Below are positions 7,282-14,312 of a DNA stretch of 15,758 nt, one piece after another; position 1 is the stretch's first letter; each line of letters begins with the position of its first letter. The position numbers and the translations under genes were made by a program. The stretch is from Spirochaetota bacterium (GTDB taxonomy: Bacteria; Spirochaetota; UBA12135; COTS27), in NCBI GenBank assembly GCA_030621685.1, contig JAUXHF010000011.1, forward strand, positions 1 through 15,758, written 5' to 3'. The notes beneath the pieces were generated by a model. It was not told the origin of the DNA. It was given only the letters and a program-made list of their open reading frames with translations, and ran no database searches.

Positions 7282-8361
7282 TTATGAGCTTATACGCCGC
7301 CAGTTTCTAAACGCATCGCTAAGCCCTAGCAGAAAGAGGCCAAAACACAGAATAGAAAATAAGAATAGAAAGATAGTATTCAAGAGAAAAATGCTTACGA
7401 GCAGTATCCCTAAAACCCAAAGCCCTATGTTACGGTATTTAGCAAGAAGGCTTCGTCTTTCATCAGAATCCTTTTCTGACCTCTCAAGAGTAGCCTGCAC
7501 TTTGTTTTGAATAAAGTATATGGCTATCGAGAAGCCTTGTAGGAAATACAGGAAACCTAGCAGCATGATAGCCGCAATACATCGCTCAAAAATAAACTCT
7601 GCTGGAGAATACTTAAAGACCTCTTCTAGCCCCTTTAAAGAACCGTCAATGGCTTCACGAAAATAGAAAATAAGCAAAGAATCTCCCCATAAGCCTATGA
7701 AAAGCCATATAACAAATTTCGAGAGACGAAAAAATCGAATATGCTTCTTTATGCTCCCTCCTAAAGAAAAAATAAACATTAAGACTAATGAATAAAATAA
7801 TCCTGAAATAACATTAAATGCATCTACCTGCTTAAACAGCAAAAAGTAAAATACTGTTTCTTCGTTACCTTTCTGTAAAACTATGCCATTTTCCTTTAAC
7901 ACCTCTGGGAGCATTTCTTCATAGCTTACCAGCGGAAAGACCATATCGGTATAGCTAAAACCTCCTGTTTTTTGAAGCCATAAGATAACCGCAACATTCT
8001 TAAAAAAAAGAAGCGCCGTTGCTGAAAGAAAAATAGTAGCCATATGCTTCGAAAGAAAGCCTTTGGCTAGCCAGCTCCCTAGCACTCCCGCCAAAAGAAG
8101 CAAGGAGAAGGGTCCCTCCCAATAAATGACGTTTTTTAGCGCCCGTGGAATGCTGGCATCATCAAAATATAAGTATGCTGCGATGTATTGGATAGTCGCA
8201 TACAAAAGAATAAGTAAGAAAAAGTTCCTATCGGGTTTTTGCGTAGAAAGACATGCAAACACCGTAGAACACAGCATGAAAAGATGTACGCCATGCCCGG
8301 GCATGGTCGGCAACATCGAAAGAAGTGTATTAACAATGAAGAGGACTATGAAATTCTTCAT
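7282..8361 (-). CDS. Multi-spanning membrane protein, probably DUF2232/YybS family
   Basis: The 359-residue product has about eight to ten hydrophobic segments. They lie near residues 3-20, 24-40, 46-66, 80-100, 106-128, 182-203, 213-232, 257-283 and a double segment at 310-345. The C-terminal part carries LYFLQGFSIAIYFI and the closing LGLSDAFRNWRR. That resembles the end of DUF2232 proteins as I know them (a polar LQG within the helix, then LGL.D...R). Members are often found beside rpsF/rpsR/rplI, and here the gene follows rpsF by 57 nt, which supports the call. The molecular function of the family is not established. The ATG at 8361 has no strong SD. Residues 130-180 form a soluble loop. 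The name rests on pattern memory and context, so a different polytopic family is possible. Confidence 0.62.
   Translation of the reverse strand: MKNFIVLFIVNTLLSMLPTMPGHGVHLFMLCSTVFACLSTQKPDRNFFLLILLYATIQYIAAYLYFDDASIPRALKNVIYWEGPFSLLLLAGVLGSWLAKGFLSKHMATIFLSATALLFFKNVAVILWLQKTGGFSYTDMVFPLVSYEEMLPEVLKENGIVLQKGNEETVFYFLLFKQVDAFNVISGLFYSLVLMFIFSLGGSIKKHIRFFRLSKFVIWLFIGLWGDSLLIFYFREAIDGSLKGLEEVFKYSPAEFIFERCIAAIMLLGFLYFLQGFSIAIYFIQNKVQATLERSEKDSDERRSLLAKYRNIGLWVLGILLVSIFLLNTIFLFLFSILCFGLFLLGLSDAFRNWRRISS
8291..8306. repeat. 16-bp perfect palindrome inside the membrane-protein gene
   Basis: CCATGCCCGGGCATGG reads the same on both strands. It encodes the MPGHG segment near residue 20 of the membrane protein, so it may simply reflect codon choice. 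It is unusually GC-rich for this window. Confidence 0.6.
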
Positions 8362-8418
8362 TGCTTGAATAAGGGCCTAGCCCTTCGCCATGAATAGCCT
8401 GATATTTTAGCCAGTTTT

Positions 8419-8832
8419 CTACAGAGTTTCCTCTGCCGCCGGCGCAGTTTCTGGCACGCTCGCAGCTGAAGCAGCTTCAGCTACTTTCTTTTTCTCGATA
8501 TCGGCTATATGCTTTTCATCTAAAAATTTAGTAGCTTTTTTATCTAAAGCTATAAACATAAAACGCAGAATATCTTCTTGCAGCCGTAACTCTTTACGCA
8601 AAGCATCCATTTTGCTCGGTTCTAATTGAATGTAGTACAAGTAATACTTCCCAGTGCTGTTTTTTTCGACTGGATAGGCTAGGGTTTTAATTCCCAAAGC
8701 CTCTTCTCTAGTAATCTCAACTTGATATTCTTCGAAAATCTCTTGTATTTTTTTAACGCTTTTTGCTGCTACCGCCTCATTCGCGGATACCAGAAAAAAT
8801 GCTTCGTAAGATGTTTTTTTTATATCGTTCAT
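8419..8832 (-). CDS. rpsF: Ribosomal protein S6
   Basis: S6 binds S18 and 16S rRNA in the central domain of the 30S subunit. The 137-residue product has the ferredoxin-like S6 fold pattern: YEAFFLVSA at the N terminus, GIKTLAYPVEKNSTGKYYLYYIQ in the middle, and RLQEDILRFMFIALDK near residue 95. The last 35 or so residues are an Ala/Glu/Pro-rich tail (AASAASVPETAPAAEETL), as in many S6 proteins. The ATG at 8832 has no SD; a CAGAG/CTCTG hairpin lies just upstream. In most bacteria rpsR (and often ssb) follows rpsF, but here the next gene is the DUF2232-like one. Confidence 0.93.
   Translation of the reverse strand: MNDIKKTSYEAFFLVSANEAVAAKSVKKIQEIFEEYQVEITREEALGIKTLAYPVEKNSTGKYYLYYIQLEPSKMDALRKELRLQEDILRFMFIALDKKATKFLDEKHIADIEKKKVAEAASAASVPETAPAAEETL
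8420..8436 (-). promoter_or_regulatory. Hairpin at the rpsF stop codon, copy of the leader hairpin
   Basis: On the coding strand CAGAG-GAAA-CTCTG forms a 5-bp stem with a GNRA-type tetraloop that overlaps the last codons of rpsF. Nearly the same sequence occurs before the rpsF start (8845-8859). There is no following T tract, so it is not a standard terminator. Confidence 0.45.
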
Positions 8833-8844
8833 AATAGGCTTTTA

Positions 8845-8859
8845 ACAGAGTTTCTCTGC
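8845..8859 (-). promoter_or_regulatory. Hairpin in the rpsF leader
   Basis: GCAGAGAAACTCTGT on the coding strand forms CAGAG-AAA-CTCTG, ending 13 nt before the rpsF ATG, in the place where an SD would normally be. It could influence translation initiation or bind S6 or an S6-S18 complex, by analogy with known rpsF leaders. It lacks an evident CCG-loop signature of that motif. This is inference. Confidence 0.4.
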
Positions 8860-9160
8860 TAAACAAATTTTTACTCAGCTTGCTCTTCATGAGCATTTTG
8901 TTTTTACGGATGTCTAAGCTAAGCCCCACCCTAAAACTTAACGTAAGAGTGCATATAATAAAAAGAATAACTTAAATATTGATAGCTTACTGCTTATAAA
9001 GTGTACTATGAAAACCTATTTAGCAAAGCATTTATTCTGCTTTTTATGTTTTTTATACTTTTGCTTATTTGCTTAACCTACATGTACATAAAAATAGCCA
9101 TTTTTTTGCTGTTCCTAAGTAGCTATTTTCATTTTGTTTCAGCAGTTTTAGCAGAATACC
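8860..9160. other. Spacer between the 9161-9958 gene and rpsF
   Basis: About 300 nt of AT-rich DNA. It holds a possible minus-strand terminator (listed separately at 9090-9129) and a small TGCTC/GAGCA inverted repeat (8881-8895). There are AT-rich stretches near 8941-9000 that could contain an rpsF promoter, but none matches the consensus well. I see no RNA gene. Confidence 0.5.
9090..9129 (-). terminator. Possible intrinsic terminator after the 9161-9958 gene
   Basis: On the minus strand AAAATAGC (9122-9129) pairs with GCTATTTT (9091-9098), with a loop of about 23 nt, and the 3' arm runs into a short T tract. It starts 32 nt after the stop at 9161. The stem has only two G-C pairs, so the strength is doubtful. 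Confidence 0.3.
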
Positions 9161-9958
9161 TTACAGAAAAAAGTATTGCTGCAATTCTTCACGAACAAGA
9201 AGAACGTCTTTTTCTATATTTTTTTCTGGCCAGTTTTTATAGGCATCAAAAAGGCTGTTTTTGGCTTTAAGCGTTGAGTCTAATTTGTAATACAACATAT
9301 TCACATATAAAAGCTCTTTTACTCGTGATAATTGCAAGATGTACTTTACTCTGAATTTTTCGATAAATTCTTCTGCAGTGCTTGGGTTTTCTTGTTGAAT
9401 CAGCAGCGCCAAATTCCCCACATCGCTATTGAAAGGAGAAAAAAGAGTGCTGGCTAAGAGTTCTGGCGTTTTCTTTCCTTTTTTCAAATAGCTGTTGAAG
9501 TAAATAAAAAGCTTGTCTCTATCTGTTTCTAGTTTTTGATATTTCCGCTTAGCTTCTGTGATAATCGGCAAAATACCAGCTACTTGCCCGCTAAACTCTT
9601 CTAGGATTTGCATGCTTTTTAGCATGAAAAACGATGACCTCTTCAAAGAATTAGCAAGAAACTCCTCTATTGTTTTTACGTTAATTTCTAAAGCAGCAGG
9701 GCTAGAGGTAGAGGCCGCTTTAGCAGAGGCTGTTTCAGCTGGCTCATCATCTGCTACCCCCATAATTGCATCAACATCCCTATCAAATTCTGGGCTGAAA
9801 AATTTTGCAAGCCTAGATGCCCCCGTAATGATGGCTTCTTTACTCACCGATTCCAATTCCACTTTTTTATAGTATTTCGAAATAGTATCGAGCAAAGGCT
9901 CATCCATACGCTGAATTTGCTTCTTACTAAATCCGTATTCTTCAAGATCTGTTTCCAT
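9161..9958 (-). CDS. Uncharacterised soluble protein, 265 aa
   Basis: I do not recognise a family. The start is well supported: GGAGAGAAGG lies just before the ATG at 9958, the best SD in the left half of this gene group. The gene begins 15 nt after the carboxylesterase stop, so the two are almost surely co-transcribed. The product has no signal peptide or membrane segment. It divides into an N-terminal charged part (1-70, with EEYGFSKKQIQRMDEP), an Ala/Ser/Glu linker around 72-92, and a larger helical part from about 95. That part contains FMLKSMQILEEFSGQVAGIL, LETDRDKLFIYFNSYLKKG and RVKELLYVNMLYYKLD, and ends LQQYFFL. Regular hydrophobic spacing suggests a mostly alpha-helical fold. It could be a lineage-specific cytosolic or secreted factor; nothing seen decides this. 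Confidence 0.8.
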   Translation of the reverse strand: METDLEEYGFSKKQIQRMDEPLLDTISKYYKKVELESVSKEAIITGASRLAKFFSPEFDRDVDAIMGVADDEPAETASAKAASTSSPAALEINVKTIEEFLANSLKRSSFFMLKSMQILEEFSGQVAGILPIITEAKRKYQKLETDRDKLFIYFNSYLKKGKKTPELLASTLFSPFNSDVGNLALLIQQENPSTAEEFIEKFRVKYILQLSRVKELLYVNMLYYKLDSTLKAKNSLFDAYKNWPEKNIEKDVLLVREELQQYFFL

Positions 9959-9973
9959 GTACCTTCTCTCCGT

Positions 9974-10717
9974 CTATATTTTATTTGTATCAGCGAATGT
10001 TCTACCAATAACTCTGCCAATAACCTTTGTTTTCAAAAAGCCATTGATGTCATGAATCACGCGCTCATCAAGGCTATGGGCTAGCCTCGAGTAACTGCTA
10101 AAATGAAGCGCATAGCCTTTTTTCTGAAGCAGCCTAGCACTTTTTTTCCCAGCCTCATACGGCAGAACATCATCTTCCATGCCATGTGACATAAATATCG
10201 GAATTTCTTTGGCAAAGGCTGGTGCTCTATCCTCTTCGATTTCCCTAGGGTTTAACACTCGCCCCGAAAGAGCTACAATTGCGCCAAGTCCTTGTGATTC
10301 AGCCTTATATCGCGTAGCGCAAAGCAGCGCCATGCAAGCCCCTTGCGAAAATCCGCTAATAATAATCCTATTCTCGGCAATGCCCATGTTTCTTTCATGT
10401 TCAATAAAGGCAAATATCTTTGCGAGCGAAGATTGGACATCGCTCGTGCTGGCAAATCTGGGCTGGGCATCTGTAAGTATATCGAACCAAGCCGGCATAG
10501 ACATGCCTCTGTTAATCGTGATAGGCATGCTAGGAGCATGCGGAAAAACATAGCGAAACTTCCACGTGCTGGCAGGAATTTCCCAGCTCGATACTATCGA
10601 TTGGAAATCGTAGCCATCAGCGCCTAAGCCATGCAGTCCTATTATGCAAGCATCCGCCTTGCCTTGTTTAGGCTCAATTCGGATATGCGGGAGTAACTGG
10701 CTGCTCTTACCTGACAT
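9974..10717 (-). CDS. Phospholipase/carboxylesterase family alpha/beta hydrolase
   Basis: The 247-residue product belongs to the carboxylesterase/acyl-protein thioesterase-like family (Abhydrolase_2; bacterial EstB/YpfH type), which hydrolyses short-chain carboxylic or thioester bonds in the cytosol. Seen are LHGLGADGYDF (28-38), FPHAPSMPITINRGMSMPAWFDI (58-80), the nucleophile elbow GFSQGAC with Ser124, Asp182 in SHGMEDDVLP, and His214 in RLAHSLDE. The Ser-Asp-His triad is thus complete. The length is slightly above the usual 215-225, with a C-terminal tail after FLKTK. The ATG at 10717 has no SD and lies inside a 30-bp tandem repeat whose last unit encodes residues 1 to about 9. The physiological substrate cannot be deduced. 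Confidence 0.9.
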   Translation of the reverse strand: MSGKSSQLLPHIRIEPKQGKADACIIGLHGLGADGYDFQSIVSSWEIPASTWKFRYVFPHAPSMPITINRGMSMPAWFDILTDAQPRFASTSDVQSSLAKIFAFIEHERNMGIAENRIIISGFSQGACMALLCATRYKAESQGLGAIVALSGRVLNPREIEEDRAPAFAKEIPIFMSHGMEDDVLPYEAGKKSARLLQKKGYALHFSSYSRLAHSLDERVIHDINGFLKTKVIGRVIGRTFADTNKI

Positions 10718-10840
10718 GATGGGTGTGGGTGTTCTTACTTGAAAGAAAATAATAACTGGCTGTTCTTACCTGATATACATAATAACTGGGTATTTCTATC
10801 TGATATAAATAATAACTGGCTGTTCTTACCTGAAGTAACC
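10691..10840. repeat. About five 30-bp tandem repeats spanning the carboxylesterase start codon
   Basis: On the coding strand the core AGGTAAGAACAGCCAGTTAT recurs every 30 bp. Units lie at 10811-10840, 10781-10810, 10751-10780, 10721-10750 (degenerate) and 10691-10720. Units at 10751 and 10811 are closest to each other. The last unit has a small internal length change and contains the ATG at 10717, so residues MSGKSSQLL are encoded by repeat sequence. The unit at 10751-10780 also has an ATG, followed after four codons by TAA. The array fills the gap after lysC and leaves no conventional SD. Confidence 0.88.
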
Positions 10841-10860
10841 CAAGCAAATATTTCCATCTC

Positions 10861-12297
10861 TTAGAATTTCACTGGGCAAGGCTTCTTCGCATTATTGAGA
10901 TTTGACATAAAACTTTCATGTAAGGTTCGTACAGCCAGCTCATAATGTTTTCGTTCAATAACAAACTGCATGTTTACCTGTCTCGCCGATTGTGAGACTA
11001 CCAAGATACTAATTTTTTTTTCACTTAAAGCCAGTGTCGCCTGAGCCATAACACCGGGGAAAGCTATATTCGTTCCGATAACACAGATTACCGCTACCTG
11101 TTTTTTTGTTACCAAATAGTATTTTTTCTTGAGTTTTGCGTAAAGCTTGCTGCTGCAATCTTTCTCCCAAAGGAGCTGCGATATGGTGTTAGCATTGGTG
11201 GTTTTAAGAAGATAGCTCACCTTCTGCTCGGCTATCAGATGGCTGAGGTCTCTATCAAAGCCCACAACGCCAACCATGCTGGGGTCGTGAACTTCTAGGA
11301 TAATTACATCTTTTGTGCCGGTGATAATCTCTATTCTATGGCGCTCTCCGCGATAGTCATTGTTAATAAAGGTGCCCGTATGTTCGGGTTCAAAGGTGTT
11401 TTTAATACGCAAGGGTATTTTTTTCTTCTCTAACATTTTTGAGACTTTCGGATGTATCGCCTCCATGCCAACATCGGCCAGTTGGTCGGCGACATCGTAG
11501 TTTGTTCTCCCAACAGGCATGGCTTGTTCCTCGCCCACAATGCCCGGGTCTGCCGAGGAAAGATGGAATTCTTTATGCAAAATAGCTTCTTTGGGATGCA
11601 AAATAAACGCCGTTTTCCCAAAAGTGACATCCGAGTACCCCCTATCAAATTCACGCATAATTCCCTCTAGGCCTTTTACGTAGCCGCTAAGAATAGGAAG
11701 CTCGCTAGCAAAATTTATATTTTGCAGGCCCTTTTTGATTCTATCATTAATGCTTAGTTCACTAGGGTCGTGAAGCCCGCTTAAATCTACAAAAACAGCT
11801 TTGATGCCATGCTGCCTAAGAATCATCGCCGTGTTGTAGGCCGAATGAACCTCTCCCACAGAGGCGAGAATTTCTCTTGTTACATGTAAGATGTTTTCTC
11901 GTAACATGTAGCCCGAGCTCATAATGCTATCTAAATCATGCAGCAGCTGCATAAGCGATTCGAAGTAATTCTCTATGAATTCGTTGGCTTCCTGCCTTTC
12001 TAATCCAATTTTGCTTAGTTTTAAGTTCTCGTTTTTCAAGTGCTGTAACACTTTTTTTAAACTTTTCTCAAAGCCTGTTCGGCGAACGAAATGTTTGAAA
12101 ACACCCGGTTTTTTCGTTTTTTTATTTTCAAGCAACATGTCTGTTACCCCAGCATAGGCCGATACTATGAAAACACGTCCGTAAGGATGGTATTCATTTC
12201 CTCCATTCTTGCGTTTGAAAATATTTTCTAAGACATCCTTGAAAGAGGCCATGGAGCTGCCGCCAATTTTCTCAACATATACTGGTTTTTTTAACAT
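10861..12297 (-). CDS. lysC: Aspartate kinase, ectoine-associated (Ask_Ect) type
   Basis: Aspartokinase phosphorylates L-aspartate to aspartyl-4-phosphate, the first step to lysine/diaminopimelate, threonine, methionine and ectoine. The sequence follows the Ask_Ect subgroup closely from end to end. It has VEKIGGSSM (N-terminal nucleotide loop), VFIVSAYAGVTD, ENKKTKKPGVF, SVGEVHSAYNTA, FDRGYSDVTF, HLSSADPGIVGE, GRTNYDVADQLADVGMEAIHP and IPLRIKNTFEPEHTGT. Two C-terminal ACT-like segments follow, with NANTIS and RQVNMQFVIE. The length, 478 residues, is normal. The frame extends to a TTG at 12306, but I use the ATG at 12297; neither has an SD. No ectA, ectB or ectC lies in the window. The gene follows the putative lipoprotein gene by 82 nt. 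The gene symbol is generic; the subgroup call is the informative part. Confidence 0.93.
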   Translation of the reverse strand: MLKKPVYVEKIGGSSMASFKDVLENIFKRKNGGNEYHPYGRVFIVSAYAGVTDMLLENKKTKKPGVFKHFVRRTGFEKSLKKVLQHLKNENLKLSKIGLERQEANEFIENYFESLMQLLHDLDSIMSSGYMLRENILHVTREILASVGEVHSAYNTAMILRQHGIKAVFVDLSGLHDPSELSINDRIKKGLQNINFASELPILSGYVKGLEGIMREFDRGYSDVTFGKTAFILHPKEAILHKEFHLSSADPGIVGEEQAMPVGRTNYDVADQLADVGMEAIHPKVSKMLEKKKIPLRIKNTFEPEHTGTFINNDYRGERHRIEIITGTKDVIILEVHDPSMVGVVGFDRDLSHLIAEQKVSYLLKTTNANTISQLLWEKDCSSKLYAKLKKKYYLVTKKQVAVICVIGTNIAFPGVMAQATLALSEKKISILVVSQSARQVNMQFVIERKHYELAVRTLHESFMSNLNNAKKPCPVKF

Positions 12298-12379
12298 GAT
12301 ATTCAAAGGCGGAAAAACAAGGGTCTCTTTCTATATTTTTTCGGTATTTCATAGCAGAAAAGATAGAAAAAAAAGCTTT

Positions 12380-13237
12380 CTACGGAGCAATTGTAAAATT
12401 TTCTTTCAAACTATACGAGCAAGTTACGGTTTTTTCCCTACTACCTCTAATAGCGCTGCTGCGACAGTTTGAGTCAGCATTTTCGCTGGCGGCATAAGAA
12501 ATATCTAGATTGGCCTGCAAATCCCAAGAGCCATTACTTTGTTTCACGGCAGAAATGCTGCCTTCAAAAAGCTCATCTTCTTCAAGAGCCATAGCGCTGG
12601 GGGTTTTTGTTAATGTATCGTAGTTTTCAAGGCCCGCAGAGATGTAAAAACCACGGGGAATATCCGCGGTAGGAAAATCAAAGATGCTTATTTGCACGCG
12701 GCTCGTTACATTTTCTGGTTCTTCTTTATCATCGCTAGAGAGCAAATATTCATCTGAAACATAGGGAATCATCCGGGTATCTGGCTCGGGCGTACCTTCA
12801 ACATCAACCTGCTCAAGCTGCTCAATCTCAATAATTATTCGTCTATCAAACTCTTTACTTTCATCGAGTGAAACTTCTTTTAGCACTACAATCTTCTTTC
12901 TTTTCTGATAAAAGAAAGCTATTTTGCCATCGCCCGCAGCAACAATCGAGGATATGTTAGGGTATCTACCAAATTCGTCAATTTCTTCGTTAATTGAATA
13001 ACTTGTGTAATACAGGCTTAGCGTATCGGCTGGAATTTCTTTACGGTAAATATCTGTTTTTGGCTGTGCTGCAGCGCAGCCAAAAACAACAAGCAGAATA
13101 AGGAGATACCCGCTTACTCTTTGAAAACCTCTGAAGAAATAAAACCGAGCATCGACAAGCCTAGCCCAAAAGCTAAGCAAGCAGCTTCGGCCATCAGCGG
13201 AAAGCAAAGGCTTAAGAAACGCTACGTTTTTTTTCAC
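12380..13237 (-). CDS. Putative lipoprotein of unknown function, 285 aa
   Basis: I recognise no family. The frame begins at a GTG at 13237 that overlaps the end of truB by 26 nt. A TTG at 13180 is the other plausible start; neither has an SD. A hydrophobic stretch near residues 43-53 ends in VVFGC (Cys54), a lipobox-like site. With the GTG start the signal N-region would be unusually long and partly basic, hence the doubt over the start. The mature part is acidic, rich in Asp/Glu, with beta-type alternation. It has a segment EQLEQVDVEGTPEPDTRM, a pair of Cys near the C terminus (NCRSS, VTCSY) that could form a disulphide, and no further membrane segment. An envelope-exposed location is inference. 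Confidence 0.72.
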   Translation of the reverse strand: MKKNVAFLKPLLSADGRSCLLSFWARLVDARFYFFRGFQRVSGYLLILLVVFGCAAAQPKTDIYRKEIPADTLSLYYTSYSINEEIDEFGRYPNISSIVAAGDGKIAFFYQKRKKIVVLKEVSLDESKEFDRRIIIEIEQLEQVDVEGTPEPDTRMIPYVSDEYLLSSDDKEEPENVTSRVQISIFDFPTADIPRGFYISAGLENYDTLTKTPSAMALEEDELFEGSISAVKQSNGSWDLQANLDISYAASENADSNCRSSAIRGSREKTVTCSYSLKENFTIAP

Positions 13238-14276
13238 TAGCCAAAAAATTCTCGCCCAAAGGAAAAGGAAAACTATGCGAAGTATTGTAAATAAATTTTC
13301 TTTTATTCATTTTTTTGTCGTTTTTCTTGTCCATGCCCGTAGAGGCTATGGCAACAAGGCTGTTATTGTAAAAAAAAAGCCGATATTCCGATGGAGAGCG
13401 AGAGCCTAATGCAGGTTGAGCCGTTCTTTCAAAAGCCCGCCGCGGCATCATAGCAAAAAGTGAGCCTTGAACAAGTTGTTTGAAAGCCATGTCATCTAAG
13501 GCTATGTGTTCGCCTTGTATATAGAGTTGCAGGGGTTTTATGGATTCTTCCACTAAAACTTTATTTTCTAAGGAAAGCTCATCGCTATCAAGACATTCTT
13601 CAATGGTAAAAGGACCAACATTCGTACGCACCAAAGATTCTAACAGCCCTACACCAGAAAATTTTTCTGCTAAGTCACGTACTAAAGAACGAATGTAGGT
13701 GCCAGCACTGACTTCTGATTTCACCTCTAAGGCTGTATCGCTAAGCCGTTTAGCCGTAATGGAATATATAGTTACCGATTTGGGCTGAAGCTGAAACTCT
13801 TTGCCGGCGCGAGCTAACTGATAGGCTCGTTTGCCCTGCACCTTTACAGCAGAAAATCGTGGCGGTACCTGCTGAATGCTTCCCTTAAAATACTGTTCTA
13901 GCGTTTTTTCTATCTCTGCTTGCGGCGGAAGCTTAAAAGAAGCATCTGCATCTGTAAGCTCGCCGCTTAAATCAAGCGTATCGCTTGTTCTCCCAAACCT
14001 AAAAATAGCATGGTAGTTTTTGTTCATAGAAAGAAAATGCCCTTGCAGGCGCGTTGCCTCGCCAAGAAGCAAAGTCAGTATTCCGCTAGCAAAAGGATCT
14101 AAGGTGCCGCAGTGACCAATGCGTTTAATGCCTAAGGCTTTTCTTGCCATATCCACAATATCATGCGAACTGGGCCCTGCTTTCTTTTTTACGAGCAAAA
14201 GACCGTTTAAATGAAAAGGCGTGGGGCTTTGCTTAACAAAACCTAGCCTCCTGCCAGTTTTTCTGTTTACTTTCAT
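13212..14276 (-). CDS. truB: tRNA pseudouridine(55) synthase
   Basis: TruB converts U55 in the T loop of tRNAs to pseudouridine. Seen are NGLLLVKKKAGPSSHDIV (24-41), GHCGTLDPFASGIL with the catalytic Asp60, RFSAVKVQGKRAYQLARAG with the conserved Tyr, and SAGTYIRSLVRDLAE. All are standard motifs in order. At 354 residues it is longer than the usual 300 to 320. The extra part is a C-terminal extension after about residue 285, Lys-rich around DKKNDKKMNKRK, which probably replaces the small PUA-like tail found in other TruB proteins. The ATG at 14276 has no close SD (GGTAAGG is too far upstream). It starts 36 nt after purN and overlaps the next gene, suggesting coupled translation. Confidence 0.96.
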   Translation of the reverse strand: MKVNRKTGRRLGFVKQSPTPFHLNGLLLVKKKAGPSSHDIVDMARKALGIKRIGHCGTLDPFASGILTLLLGEATRLQGHFLSMNKNYHAIFRFGRTSDTLDLSGELTDADASFKLPPQAEIEKTLEQYFKGSIQQVPPRFSAVKVQGKRAYQLARAGKEFQLQPKSVTIYSITAKRLSDTALEVKSEVSAGTYIRSLVRDLAEKFSGVGLLESLVRTNVGPFTIEECLDSDELSLENKVLVEESIKPLQLYIQGEHIALDDMAFKQLVQGSLFAMMPRRAFERTAQPALGSRSPSEYRLFFYNNSLVAIASTGMDKKNDKKMNKRKFIYNTSHSFPFPLGENFLASEKKRSVS

Positions 14277-14312
14277 GCGTATATTTTTACGACCTTACCC
14301 AGTAAGCCATTT

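Noticed and set aside
8881..8905. Plus-strand intrinsic terminator (TGCTC/GAGCA then T's)
   Set aside because: No plus-strand gene lies upstream and the stem is only 5 bp.
9001..9270. Plus-strand 89-codon frame with a hydrophobic N-terminal half
   Set aside because: It starts at a GTG without SD, its hydrophobicity comes from T-rich low-complexity DNA, and its second half is antisense to the well-supported 9161-9958 gene.
10691..10840. CRISPR array
   Set aside because: The 30-bp units are directly adjacent with no unique spacers between them, and no cas gene is present.
10691..10840. Eukaryote-like splice donor (CAGGTAAG) in each repeat
   Set aside because: Everything else in the window is compact bacterial gene structure; the match is coincidence.
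11430..11654. Minus-strand frame inside lysC
   Set aside because: It lies within the aspartokinase gene, whose motifs are continuous in the other frame, so no frameshift is implied.
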